Source of the DNA: Silene noctiflora
Lineage: Eukaryota > Streptophyta > Magnoliopsida > Caryophyllales > Caryophyllaceae
Length of the DNA: 41,155 bases
Assembly: GCA_009801015.1 (NCBI GenBank)
Contig: VHZZ01010333.1
Coordinates: forward strand, 6,479-47,633
Direction: 5' to 3'
The position numbers and the translations under genes were made by a program. The notes beneath the pieces are model-generated. The model did no database searches. It was not told where the DNA came from and saw nothing but the letters and a program-made list of their open reading frames with translations. Positions 12,901-24,200 of the stretch are shown one piece after another. Each line of letters opens with the position of its first letter. Position 1 is the first letter of the stretch.

Positions 12901-15900
12901 AAGTTAAGGTATTTCGGAGTCGGAGGGAGTATGTGATATTAATATTTTAATAATATTCATTACTTACAATACTCGTATCGAAGAATATTAAAAATTAAAT
13001 TAAATAGTGATATTAAATTGATTTTTTAATCATGTTTTGATTTAGCGTACTAAGATTAATATTATTTTGTTTATTTCACATTATATATAAATACCAATGT
13101 TTTAATGATAAGTTATGGCTTATAATAAGTACGGAGTAATTTTTTTTATATGTTTTATATTCACATTTAGCATAAACTTATCTTTAACCATCGGGTCGGG
13201 TCAAGTTTCGACCCTAAATTAACTGGTCATTTTGGGTTTTGGTCGCTTGGGTCAAGATTACAGGTCTAGCTTCACCTATTTCTATTCTTTTCACCGACTT
13301 CCCTACCTTTCTCCCTCATCAATACCCCACTCTCCTTCCGCACTCACCCCTCCATCATCTACTTACACTAGCCCCATCTAAACACCAACCAATACACCAC
13401 GTACTCACAAGCCAACCACTATCGGGCCCCTCCTTGCCATGTCGCTGACCACCACCAGCCATTATCCCATCACCCACCACCCACCACCCACCACCCACCA
13501 CCGGCTATACCCCCACCTTTACATACCACCCTAACCCACCCCCTGCACGAAGGTGAAGGCGGTAGGTAGACAGAGGTTAATGGTGTCCACGAAGGCGAAG
13601 GTACTCAACGGAAGCGAAAGTGGTCGCCGGAGGTCATATGTGAAAGTGGGCGTCGGAGGGATGATGTAAGCTGGTGTAGGTGGCTGGGGGTGGTGGGAAG
13701 GTGATTAGTGAGGGAGGAGAAGGTAGGAGGGTGGGTATGGGGAGACGATCAATGGGTTTAGTAAGTAATTTTAATAAACGATTAGGGTAATTTGGTAAAA
13801 GAGCATAAAAAAACTTAACTGAAATGGAAGAAAGAGAAGTGGGAAGAAAATATCATTTTGCTAAAAAGGGTAAGTGAGAAGAAGATACTAAAATGGAGGG
13901 AGTAGTATATTTGATGTACTCTTCCTTTTGATGACCAAGGCAAGCTAAACTCCTTTGTCTGCTATAGACTCAAGTCGAGCTGAAACTCTTATTAGACGTG
14001 GTCATAGATGCACAAAGCTTTAAATGCTGGTAGCAATCTTGATCCTAGATGAGTCACTTGATCTTAGACGTGGCGCCATAAATTTGGCGATACCTCCTCT
14101 AAAGTGGAACCGTAGTAATTTTTAAAACCTTTACAAAACGTTAGTGCCAGGCCATGATGCAGTGAAACAGCCCAGATTGTATACTATGGTCACGAGGATA
14201 GGGTTAAATTGTAACCAAGTTTTGAGCGAGTAGTAGTTAGAAGTTACTCCCTCCGATTCTTAGGAATTGCCCCATATTCCTTTCTTGACATATTCACTAG
14301 AATTGCCCCATTTCCGTTTTAAGCATGTTCACCCTACTTTATTGGTGAGACCCACCACCCACTCACAATCATAATCCTTGTGCAAAAAGCAAATGGAGCA
14401 ATTCCAAAGAATCGGAGGTAGTATGTCTTTTGCATCACCTCTTACTGCATACTTGCATAGTGCAAACCCTAAACCACAACATCTGGACCTTATACTTAGG
14501 GACAATTCATCAACACTTTCAAAATTAGATGTCACGATCAATCTATTGCATTTAATTTTTTTTTTACAAGTAATAGAGGATATCCATTTTTTTTTTGCCA
14601 ATCGTAGAAGAAAATAAAAGTTATTTTTTTAGCCTCCTAGGCTAAATTAATGGTAGGCTACCTTGTTCAGAATATTCTATTAGCTCTTAATCTCCAGTTG
14701 GCATTCATGGATTTGAATTGTTTGCTGCCCTAGGTTCATTCAGTTCAGATGAGGTTTCTTTGGTCTCTTTTGTTTGATATCCTATTAGCGCTTTAATCTT
14801 CAGTTTGTGTTCATGGATTGGGGGTCTTTCTTTACAGGTTCATTGGCAAGAAACTCTTAGAGGGAATGTTGCTGGAATATTGACTACTCAAAGAGTTATT
14901 ATTGCTTCAGCGGATTTGGAAATTTTGGCTAGTAGCGTAACAAAATTTGATAGAGGAATTCCTCCAATATCCTTTTACCTTCATCTGTTTGTGGTTTATG
15001 TGTTTTACAGTTTTTTGTCTGTACTTTCTTTCTTTCATTATCAATACAGAGCTCCATAAATGTTTTCCTTGACTGCGTTTTTACTATAGATCCCTTTTGT
15101 GGGTTGGTCCTGCTTTACTTTTTTCCACTGCTACGGCAATTGGCGTGCTTGGGTGGGATGGAAAAGTGAGAACAGTCTTGTCCACTAGTCTGCCAAATGC
15201 AGGTATCATTCCACGCTGAGTTAGTTATAAACAGCTACATCACTCCTACGTCCCAAAATCTCCCGCCTGGGGAGAGGGAGGGAGGGGGACTTCATAGACA
15301 GATTGTTTCACAAAAAATATTACAGTAAATTATTCAAAAATTTTCTTGCTGATTGTTAACCTTTTCTTGCAGTTCTTGTGGGTGCCTTAAATGATCGCTT
15401 GTTACTAGCCAACCCAACAGAAACAAATCCAAAACAAAAGAAGAAAATCGAGATAAAGAGCTGTCTTGTTGGACTTCTTGAGCCTCTTCTGATTGGTTTT
15501 GGAACTATGCAACAATACTTTGAGCAGAAGCTTGACCTACCAGAAACGTTATATCAGATAACATCAAGGTGCCTTTACAAAAGGAATTCTTTCCTGCTGT
15601 GTCTGTAATTTTTTAATAGAAATGTTGCCTGCTTTTAAATTAATCTTGCTATTTAATCTTTGTGAAGGTTTGATAGCCTACGAATTACTCCAAGATCCCT
15701 TGATATATTATCTAGGGGCTCTCCTGTTTGTGGAGATCTGGCCGTCTCATTGTCCCAAGCAAGTCCACAGTTCACTCAGGTAACTAATAGTTTACTGCGT
15801 ATATGCGAAAATGTACAATCTTGTAATTGCTTTATATTATGAAATTTATCTGACTGGTATATGTGTTATATACTTAGGTATTGCGAGGTGTTTATGCCAT

Positions 15901-18900
15901 CAAGGCCCTACGATTCTCGACTGCTTTATCGGTGTTAAAGGATGAATACCTGCGTTCAAGGGATTATCCTCAGTGCCCCCCAACATCTCATTTGTTTCAT
16001 CGGTTCCGAGAGTTGGGATATGCCTGTATCAAGTATGTAGATTGCATCGTGTCTTTCAGTTTTCCATTTTGAAGGAAGTTAAAGCTTTATATGTGGCCAT
16101 TAATGCCGTCTCTATCAGGGTCTATATTCGTTTCTGTGCTGCTTTCTACCGCATGTTTTAACCTTTTAAAGTCAAGCAGCCTTGATTTTCCTTCCTCATA
16201 CCTTGAATATGTGATTGTACATTTTCAGAATTTCTCAAGAACTCCTGTTTTAATTGTATGCTACTTGACTTGAGCCTTATAGTTGTTTAGCAGTCGCTTT
16301 TCTCTACGAGCCAGATTGAATACGGAGTAACATTTTTCCAATAATGCAATTTTAACAAGATGTACGTAGATAAAGTGTTTTCTTTGCTGTCTCGCTGGTT
16401 AGGGAAAATGTCAATGAGTTTGAAACTGAATGTCTGGCCTTTCCCTGTCCAAAACTGGTGATAGATTCGGTTTTGTGAAGGGTGAAATCACAGCCAATAC
16501 AGAGGGTAAGGGGGAAATCTTAGACTTAAACATAAGAGTTATATGAACCTTCTCTGTCTTGGGACCTTGAGCTTTTGATAGATTCCCAGGGAAGCATAAA
16601 TTTGTATATTTTGCAGTGATTTTGTAGTTTGTTGCTCATATTGTCCGACTTAGTTCGCCCGCTAAGGCTAACTATTAGTGCAGTAAGGCTGGTCAAGGCT
16701 TTCATGATTTAAACTGTTGGCTTGCTCTTGCATTATATTTCTTAACCAGTGTCTATTGTCATGATATTACCCCTCTTATAATCTTGCCGCTCTTCTCCAA
16801 TCAAGTAGTTTTCGTGGAAGCAAGGAAGAGCTGCCCCGTTCTCCCTCATAAAGAAAACCATAAACACAAATAAAAACGTGGCATCAGAAGTCACCTGAGG
16901 TTACGGACATTTTCAAAACTAAATGCCTGAAATTCCATCTAATCTTCTAAGCATCTCGAGTTTCTGTTGTAATTATTTTTACCGAGATGGCAAGATCGAG
17001 TTGACTTTTTTAGTGCTTGTCCATCTATCTGAAATTACACTTGAAACCCCTAGCATTTCTTTTCTTTTAATAAAAATGAAATTAGTGTTCTAAAGTATCG
17101 ACTTTTTTTTTTTTTTTGAAAATATCAACAAAATGAATTTCTTCCCCATGTTATCCGCAAGATACCTATTTTGGTACGGTGCTACCTCATTGTTATCCAA
17201 CTTGAATGATACTTATTGAGAGTAAAATTATCTTCCCAATCCTAGTAAAGTTTCAAAGGCACTTTGTTGGTGACAGTTGTACTAGGTTATAGGGAGTAGG
17301 TTTCTTTTGCATAACTTATTAATTTAAAATAACCTTTCAGGTACGGTCAATTTGACAGCGCAAAGGAAACATTTGAAATCATTTCAGATTATGAAAGCAT
17401 GCTTGATCTGTTCATATGCCATCTCAACCCTAGTGCAATGCGGCGTCTTGCACAGAAACTAGAAGAAGATGGTGCTGATCCTGAGATAAGGAGATGCTGT
17501 GAAAGGATCTTGCGAATCCGTTCTACAGGTTGGACCCAAGGCATATTTGCCAACTTTGCGGCTGAAAGCATGGTTCCCAAAGGACCCGAATGGGGAGGTG
17601 GAAATTGGGAAATTAAAACACCAACAAATATGAAGGACATTCCTCAATGGGAACTTGCTGCTGAGGTAATGCCATACATGAAAACGGATGATGGGCCTGT
17701 CCCTGCAATTGTGACAGATCACATTGGTGTTTACCTGGGTTGTATAAAAGGACGGGGCAATGTGGTTGAAGTGAGAGAAGATAGTTTGGTCAAAGCTATT
17801 ACATCTTCCAATGGTCAAGTCGTAGTTAAATCGAATGGAGTCTCGACTTCGTTGGCAGATGCCATGTCCAGCAAGGGGGCGCCGACTATTGATTCAAAGG
17901 GTGCTTCTTTGATGGGTCTAGAAGCACTCATGAAACAGCCTTCGGGATCTGCAGCTGCGGATGAACAAGCAAAAGCCGAAGAAGAATTCAAAAGGTCTCT
18001 ATATGGAGCTTCTGGTGGTGATAGTAGTGATGATGAAGAGGGTGAATCAAAAACTAAAAAATTCCAAATCAGAATCCGAGACAAACCTGTGTCATCTACC
18101 ACTGTTGATGTCAATAAAATAAAGGAAGCCACAAGGCAGTTTAGTTTGGCCCCACCATTGGGTAGGACCAAGTCATTGCAACCTCCTGGTGGATTTCAGG
18201 ATATGGGCCCTACATTGCAACCTGTTTCAACTCCCCCGACTGCTACTCCTCCCGTGGATCCTTTTGCTACTGTCTCTTTAACTCAGCCGCCTGCCATTTC
18301 ACAGCCACCTCCAGTGGTTACTGGTGCCGGAGTTACTGCAGGTCCAATCCCGGAAGACTTTTTCCAGAACACTATCTCATCTATTCATGTGGCAGCATCA
18401 CTGGCTCCTCCAAGGACTGTATCTAAATTGGATCCGAACTTCCAAGGGGTGGGATCCAACCAGCAAGCACCTGTTCAACCGAATCCATCTCCATCTAATT
18501 TTGGACTCGCAGGTGGTGGTGTTCCACCTCAAGCAACTCAACAGCCCACATTTCCAGCTGACTCATTTGGGCTTCCTGATGGTGGGGTCCCACCTCAATC
18601 CGCAGTACAGCCAGTGGGCCAGCCACTGTCACAGGTTCAGCCCATTCAACTACCTATTTCCTCTCAGCCCATGGATCTTAGTATACTAGGAGTTCCTGGT
18701 GGAGTAGATGCTGGAAAGCATCCTGCACAACCCACTTCTCCTCCAGCTTCTGTGCGCCCTGGGCAGGTGAGTTTTCTTGTTTGTCTATGTCCTTAACATG
18801 TAATACACAACAAAGTGATGAGAATTCACCCTACAACAAAACCCCTAATCATTTCGGCCCAAGGCTTTCTTGTTTAGCAAGACCTGATTTTAACAATTAA

Positions 18901-20145
18901 GTTTTGTTGTAGGGTGAATTCTCATCACTAAGAACCTCCTTTTCCATGCGTATAGTTTGCAATTCTTCTCTTTGTTGTGTATTACATGTTTTCCCCAACA
19001 CTGAACAGGTTCCACGTGGTGCTGCTGCTCCATTATGCTTCAAGACGGGATTGGCACATCTTGAGCAGAATCAGCTACCAGATGCTCTATCTTGTTTTGA
19101 TGAAGCTTTTCTGGCTTTGGCCAAAGATCAATCACGCGGTTCTGATATCAAGGCTCAGGCTACTATCTGTGCGCAGTATAAGATTGGAGTTACTCTTCTT
19201 CAGGTATTGCTTTTACAGTTACACCCATCTATTGAACCCGAAAACCTGGGAAAAGTTCATGAAATACTCGTTGAGTTTTCATTGTCAGCCCAAGGCTTGC
19301 ATTTTTTCTATGGTAACTTTTAGTTTGTGTACATTGTATCCCAAGGTCTGCATTTTTTCTCCGAGTGACAAAATCATACTCCCTCCCGGTCGTTTGTTAC
19401 CTTTGGTTTTGGCACAAAGACCAAGGAAAGAGGAGGGAACCATTTGTGGGTATTATTATTGAGTGACAAGGACAATAGGTTATGTGGATGATCAAATTAC
19501 CCTTCCAAAATATTCCCAATGTAGAAAGGTAAACAAATGAATGAGTCACCCACAGATATAGATGGAATAGGTAAACAAATGACCGGGACGGTGGGAGTAT
19601 ATTTTTAATTCATTTCTTCCGTTTTTCCTATAATATTTCGCATCATTCATCCAAGCTTTATATCTATCTGTCAGGAAATCGGACGGCTACAAAGGGTCCA
19701 AGGCGCAGCTGCTATAAGTGCAAAAGATGAGATGGCCAGATTATCCCGCCATCTTGGATCACTGCCCCTTCTAGCGAAACATCGTATAAGCTGCATACGA
19801 ACAGCAATAAAACGAAACATGGAGGTCCAGAATTATGCATATTCTAAACAAATGCTTGATCTCCTCTTCTCAAAAGCACCTCCAGGTAAAAGAGAGGAGT
19901 TGAGGAGCTTGATTGACTTGTGTGTCCAAAGGGGTTTGACCAACAAGTCCATGGATCCCGTGGAAGACCCGTCTCAGTTTTGTGCTGCCACTCTTAGCCG
20001 TTTATCGACCATTGGGTATGATGTTTGTGATTTGTGCGGGGCGAAATTTGCTGCCCTATCATCACCGGGATGCATCATTTGTGGCATGGGAAGCATCAAA
20101 AGATCGGACTCTCTGGCAGGACCCGTTCCTTCACCATTTGGCTGA
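3961..20145 (+). CDS. TWD40-1: TWD40-1-like subunit of the TPLATE complex (WD40 protein)
   Basis: Model: join(3961..4093,4194..4303,4735..4900,5768..5868,5958..6030,6120..6255,6615..6775,8440..8564,8644..8743,9462..9558,10291..10342,10878..10979,11066..11212,11328..11490,11605..11838,11926..12086,14838..14966,15085..15202,15373..15568,15668..15779,15878..16032,17341..18766,19009..19203,19675..20145). This gives 1620 aa in frame throughout, close to the Arabidopsis At3g50590 product (about 1614 aa). The protein starts MEWATIQHLDLRHVG, has an N-terminal WD40 propeller region (about 20-400), an alpha-solenoid-like middle, an acidic patch GGDSSDDEEGE, a Pro/Gln-rich stretch encoded by exon 22, and a conserved C-terminus with C1582-x2-C1585-x11-C1597-x2-C1600, a possible zinc-binding pair. 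By homology it acts at the plasma membrane as an adaptor subunit in clathrin-mediated endocytosis. All introns are GT-AG except intron 17, which is AT-AC. Length and reading frame suggest it is functional. Confidence 0.93.
4304..4734 (+). other. Intron 2 of the TWD40-1-like gene
   Basis: This 431-base intron has donor GAG|GTAACA and acceptor TTACAG|GATTGT. I see no gene, repeat or element in it; the antisense open frame at 4514-4819 overlaps exon 3 and is a shadow. Confidence 0.8.
4901..5767 (+). other. Intron 3, with a scrambled echo of exon 3 and a Stowaway-like end
   Basis: This 867-base intron has donor ACAG|GTATTC and acceptor TTGCAG|TTGTGG. Positions 5097-5120 hold two short stretches also found at the exon 3/intron 3 junction, in swapped order. 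A GGAGGGAGTA end at about 5274-5283 resembles one Stowaway terminus, but I could not find its partner. Nothing else is recognisable. Confidence 0.55.
7066..7261 (+). mobile_element. Stowaway-like MITE in intron 7
   Basis: This 196-base element has imperfect inverted ends: CTTCCTCTACTTCGTAGGAA on the left, and a right end containing CAATTCCAAGGAATCGGAGG. TA lies on both sides (7064-7065 and 7262-7263), the target typical of Tc1/mariner MITEs. It shares internal text (GTGAGACC..., CACCCACTCACA, GTGCAAA) with the MITE at 14247-14421, so both are copies of one family. It has no coding capacity. Confidence 0.75.
7459..7871 (+). mobile_element. Non-autonomous hAT-like element in intron 7
   Basis: Inverted ends are TAGACTTGGCA and TGCCAGGTCTA (10 of 11 matching). 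Flanking 8-mers GACTTACT and GCCTTACC match at 6 of 8, as expected of an old hAT-type 8-base target duplication. The 413-base interior is rich in GGTTCAG/TTCGG-like runs and is non-coding. Related ends occur at 12502-13268 and 31955. The superfamily call is inferred from the ends and duplication size only. Confidence 0.55.
11544..11570 (+). repeat. Poly-T run in intron 14
   Basis: A run of 27 T residues lies 34 bases before exon 15. It may lengthen the pyrimidine tract, or it may be slippage. Its exact length is likely to be unreliable in an assembly. Confidence 0.9.
12502..13268 (+). mobile_element. hAT-like non-autonomous element nested in MITE
   Basis: Ends are TAGACCTGT and ACAGGTCTA, an inverted 9-mer. 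Flanking CCCTCACC and GCTTCACC share the five bases TCACC. Text next to the ends (CAAACGGGTCGGATC, GGGTCAAG) is of the same kind as in the other TAGACYTG elements of this window. It is interrupted by a smaller Stowaway-like MITE at 12687-12929. Confidence 0.55.
12687..12929 (+). mobile_element. Inner Stowaway-like MITE nested in hAT-like element
   Basis: The left end is CTCCTTCCGACCAACAATTA and the right end, in reverse complement, starts CTCCCTCCGACTCCGAAATA. TA flanks both (12685-12686 and 12930-12931). It is 243 bases, non-coding and AT-rich. It is the third level of insertion in intron 16. Confidence 0.6.
14247..14421 (+). mobile_element. Stowaway-like MITE in intron 16
   Basis: The left end is CTCCCTCCGATTCTTAGGAA. 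The right end, in reverse complement, is CTACCTCCGATTCTTTGGAA. TA flanks both sides (14245-14246 and 14422-14423). The 175-base element belongs to the same family as the MITE at 7066-7261 and has the more intact ends, so it is probably younger. Confidence 0.8.
14967..15084 (+). other. AT-AC (U12-type) intron 17 of the TWD40-1-like gene
   Basis: The 118-base intron starts ATATCCTTTT, the consensus of U12-type AT-AC introns. It ends TTTTTAC, with a U12-like branch site TTTTCCTTGAC at 15063-15073 (branch A at 15072, 12 bases from the end). Splicing here joins GGA ATT CCT CCA to TAT AGA TCC CTT in phase 0 and gives RGIPPYRSLLW, the same spacing as in the Arabidopsis protein. GT-AG alternatives shift the frame. 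Confidence 0.88.
16033..17340 (+). other. Intron 21 of the TWD40-1-like gene
   Basis: This 1308-base intron has donor ATCAA|GTATGT and acceptor TTTCAG|GTACGG. It contains a T run near 17104-17118 and a lone CGGAGTA word near 16323. I see no complete mobile element or coding exon in it. Confidence 0.75.
18795..18990 (+). repeat. Perfect foldback in intron 22 (21-bp and 27-bp arms)
   Basis: Left arms 18795-18815 and 18816-18842 are contiguous. Their exact inverted copies lie at 18970-18990 (21 of 21) and 18901-18927 (27 of 27). The right copies are separated by 42 bases (18928-18969). In RNA this gives a 48-pair stem with a one-sided 42-base bulge and a loop of about 58 bases. The structure ends 18 bases before exon 23. 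Confidence 0.9.
19379..19597 (+). mobile_element. Stowaway-like MITE in intron 23
   Basis: The left end CTCCCTCCCGGTCGTTTGTT and the right end, reverse complement CTCCCACCGTCCCGGTCATT, are inverted. TA flanks both sides (19377-19378 and 19598-19599). The 219-base element is non-coding and differs in interior from the intron 7/16 family. Confidence 0.75.
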
Positions 20146-21286
20146 GCTTATCGACTTTTGGTGTGTAATTTTTCAGAATCTGAATTTTGTTTTTGATTTT
20201 GTGGATTGAGAAATGGGTTTGTCGGGGATAATTAATCTGGTGGTTTCACGGTGAGTTAGCTGCATATATGTACTTCTATCAGGAACCTTTCCTTCGTGAT
20301 GACAGTGTTGCGATTGCGTGTTGTGCTTGGTATCATGTAATACGGCTTGTAATATATCTTCAATGTTCTAGCATTGTGTTTGAAGTAAAGCTAATGTTAG
20401 ATGACCTGTGTATTACGGGTATCTTGCACCTAGTTGATTTAGTAGTTCATTTGATTTCAGTAATTTTTAGACATGATGTATATACAATTCATACATAATT
20501 CTTTATCGAATGTGTCGCTTGGCCAATGTTTTTGAACCGTCTTTGCCTGCATCATATGTTTATGAATTGTCCTCTACCTGTGTCTTGTGTTTCTGAACCG
20601 ATATCTTCCTAGGGCAGTGTACCACACTGACACCAACCTCCTGCTACGATATGGTAAATTTGCATTATGCTGTTTACGGATGGCATGATGAAAATTGCTG
20701 TCACCAGTACTTTATAGTATGATAAGGGTAGTAGTTCACATGAGATATCTAAAGAAAAGTTGATTTCATCTCAAAGCTCGCTTGGATTAAGCATAATTAG
20801 ACGGGGTTGGTAAAGATGAAAGTGATGACCGGAAGACTACTCCGTATGATGCAAAGTACGTGTCCATTATTTTTGGGGAATGAGTAACTATTGCCCCTAA
20901 ATGATGTAAATGTTTGTAGCATCTTCATCCCCCTTCTCTGTCCACCGGCCACCGCCAAGCTTAATAGATAATACCAATGAAATATGGTTAATCATCACAA
21001 TTGCAAAAACAAAAAATGAATGTCCAAAAAGATGGAACAAATTCACCTGGGAGAAAAAGGGAAACAGAGTATAGGGTAATTACATTGAAAATTGAATCAA
21101 TAAATCATTACAGAGGATTCATTTACCACCTTACTGATTATAGAGCTATTCAACCACAAAACAGAAGCCATCCATCTATTTTATTACAAAAGAAAGAATA
21201 AAAAATATCGAATATTTACTCGAGGGGAGAAAATTAAACGCAAAAAAAAAAAAAAAAAAAAAAAAGCGAAAAAGAAGGTTATGCAG
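20146..21286. other. Convergent intergenic region / 3' UTRs
   Basis: The TWD40-1-like gene (+) and the DUF547 gene (-) converge here, so both 3' UTRs lie in this 1141-base stretch. An A run of about 24 bases at 21242-21265 sits 22 bases beyond the DUF547 stop. Short open frames have no recognisable content and no mobile element was identified. Confidence 0.6.
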
Positions 21287-24200
21287 TTAGGCATGAATAA
21301 GATATCTGAAAGTGAAATCATATGGTACAACATCTAGTAATTCTGAAAGAGGCACATCTTTAGTTGTTTCAAGAAAGCAAAGAGCATCTTTCTTGAGCTT
21401 ATCAGGTAACTGAAGACACAACCACTCTAGCAATGAGCTTAAATCCTTGGCGAACTCTAGTTGATACCAATCCAACAATTTCGGTATTGTAAACTTGTCA
21501 TCCTTTGTTATTCCTACTACTGCCTGTATATATTCTTTCTTTGCTGCCTCCAGCTCGCTTTCGATTTGAGATGCGGTATACACCCTCACCTGGAGATAGA
21601 CTATTGAGTTCATATTCTTTACAGGTGGTTGCCCCAATCGACAACTGGGGTACTCAAACCAAACTAATGGGTATTACCATATACTCCCTCCCAATTTTCT
21701 TTCTCATACACAACTCAAAACTTGAACGCATGACCACAATAATGATGTGGTCCGACTACAAGTGTAAGAACCAGTAAAAAGACATCAAAACAACTCAGGA
21801 TTAAAATATAACGCTAAAGCAATAAGCACTTACAGCGGGAGATGACCAGCTTCCACAGGACAATGCAAATGTAACCAAAGGTTCTGCACACTCCAAACCA
21901 AACATGCTGCTCGCCTTCAGGTCATTCCCTTTAGCAGCTGTTTTGCCACCCTGTTGGGGAGATACATGTGTAGCAAGATCAATGACATGACAAGTTCTCA
22001 GGTTAAGGAAAACAAAATGATGGTAACAGTTACCAACTTACCTGTTTCACATAGAATGGCAATCTCAAAATAAAATGCTCTATAGTGATTGCAGTCATTT
22101 TCTGACCTCCCACAGTTATTGTTGCCTGCGAAAGAAAATTTTTATCATTCACTAATAATTCTCAGAGCTTGACCAGGTACAAAACATTACATATACAGGC
22201 TAATATTTGATCTTAGCTCAATGAATTCAACCAAAATTAGAGATATCATACCTCTCGCATCAGTAAGACGACCTTTTCAGGACTGTCAGGAGTACCATGC
22301 TCCAGAAAAGCCTGAAGCCGGGATAATTTAGGAAAAAATACAAAGCGAAGTTGAAAATTCAAAATTGTACTCAATAACGGTTACTCACATTCATCATGCA
22401 TGAGTTGTAGGTGTTTATCCAGAATGCAAGCTTATGTTGGTGGCTAAGACCATCCAAGTTTACTTTGGCTAGTTTTCCAAGGAGGAGCCTGAACACATTT
22501 TTGTACAAGTGAACACAAAACACAAGTAGTATATATAAACAACACATGTCACCTAGCATAGCTGGTAAAGTCATTGAAGAATGGTACTTATAGCATGGTT
22601 TGAAACCGTCAACATTAAATTATCCCTTGTGGTTCCCTTTACCCGAAAAAACACGTTAATAAACTGAAGCAGCTGCTAAGAAAAGAAGGGAAATTTACTT
22701 TAGTTTGTGAAGCAAGAACAAAGCCCTTTTCTTCCACTTAAGATCAATTGAGTTTGCATCCACAATCCAGAGGAACTTGTAAACACCAATGTCTCTCACC
22801 TTGAATTCGGCACCAGTTCCGTAAGGATCCTGGGTTTCAAAATCTTGATCAGAAACAAAGGGTAAGGGACAAGATGATTGTGTCGTTTTCTCATCTTTAT
22901 AGCTCATCCTTGTAAAAATGCTACACAAACACTTCAGTGTATCCTCTGAGACTTTGTTTGGTTCGCTGTCTCCTCCTAATGCCTTGTTTACAGGCTGAAA
23001 GATGGAATAGTCAGAATGACGTCTAAGCAGAACTGTAACAAGGTCAAATAAATACCACTGATTCAGCAGCGAGGTTTATACGAGACAATCTCACGTGTGA
23101 AATGAAACTAACCCAAATCCTTGTATATTCCTCAATTAATTATAGGATTGATGGGTTTGTCACACATATAAGAACGTCTCATATAAGTTTTTGGGATGAT
23201 TATGATATATACCTGCTTTTGAGGAGAATTTAGGGATTTCTCAGATGGTTGATGCTTGAAAGACGACTTTTGCACAGGCGTCTTTACTCTGGAAAGTTTC
23301 CTATCTGGAAACTGCAAATTTTCTTGCCTTTGTTCATTTTTAGAAGAGTTCACCAAAGATCTGGAACTTTCATGGGACTGAATCCCTGAACTTCTACACC
23401 TTTCCAAAATATCGTCAGTGGAAGTAATATCATTTGTAGCTCGACTTTCATGAAGTAAATCACCAAGATTTTGTTCGGGATGATCAGAAAGTCTACCCAA
23501 TGACTGTGAAGACTGGTCAGATGCCACCGATACCGTTCTAACAACTGATGTTGGAGATTCCTCTAAATCAGATCGGCTTTGTCTAGAAGCTCGAGTCATA
23601 ATTTGCTCGAAGTACTCCATTGGATTATCTGATTTCCTCTTTGAGCAAATGAAGACAGCTTCCTGGTATAAACTCTGCCTGTGAATTACAACCTGCTCCT
23701 CAAGCCGAGTCACCTCTTCTTCTAGGACAGCAATCTCGGCAACAAGCTTCTGTGTCTGAGACCAAATGAACCCCTTTCAGCAGTACTTATTAACTCTACC
23801 AAGTATGAATCACATAGCTAGGGCTTCGATTATATGATCCAAGTACTAATCACTAGTAATCACGAGCACAAGACTACTTTTTTATGGGGGGTTAAGGAAG
23901 CTTCATATAATTGTCAATCACAAGAAAACTAGAGTTTCATATAATTGTCAAAGTCTCAAAGTGATATGATTGATATTTGAATCCCTTAACCTGTCATATG
24001 CACAATTCCTTAAGGGACTAGGATAACGTAGTATAACGACATCTACTGTTGTTTACCAATTGCAATCGTTGACATAGAGATCAAAGATAACAAAGATTGG
24101 TATAACTAACATTTGGAGGTAGATACGGAGGCAGGTGTGACAGCGTACCCAGAGGCCTGTTAAAGGCCTGTTTTAAAGCCCTGTGAATGTTTTCTTCATC

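Larger units (their letters stand above)
12420..13902 (+). mobile_element. Outer Stowaway-like foldback element in intron 16
   Basis: The left end CTCCCTCTAATTTTTGTATC and the right end, whose reverse complement begins CTACTCCCTCCATTTTAGTA, are inverted and flanked by TA (12418-12419 and 13903-13904). The left half is pyrimidine-rich and the right half purine-rich, so the interior is a long imperfect inverted repeat. A hAT-like element (12502-13268) sits inside the left arm, so the empty element was about 0.7 kb. This explains about half of the 2751-base intron 16. Confidence 0.6.

Noticed and set aside
14938-15095. GT-AG alternative for intron 17 (donor GTGGTT at 14991, acceptor CTATAG at 15090)
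   Set aside because: It would add residues absent from the family and shift the downstream exon out of frame; the AT-AC junction keeps frame and length.
17459-18171. Two overlapping minus-strand frames of about 118 codons
   Set aside because: They are shadows of the long exon 22 of the TWD40-1-like gene.
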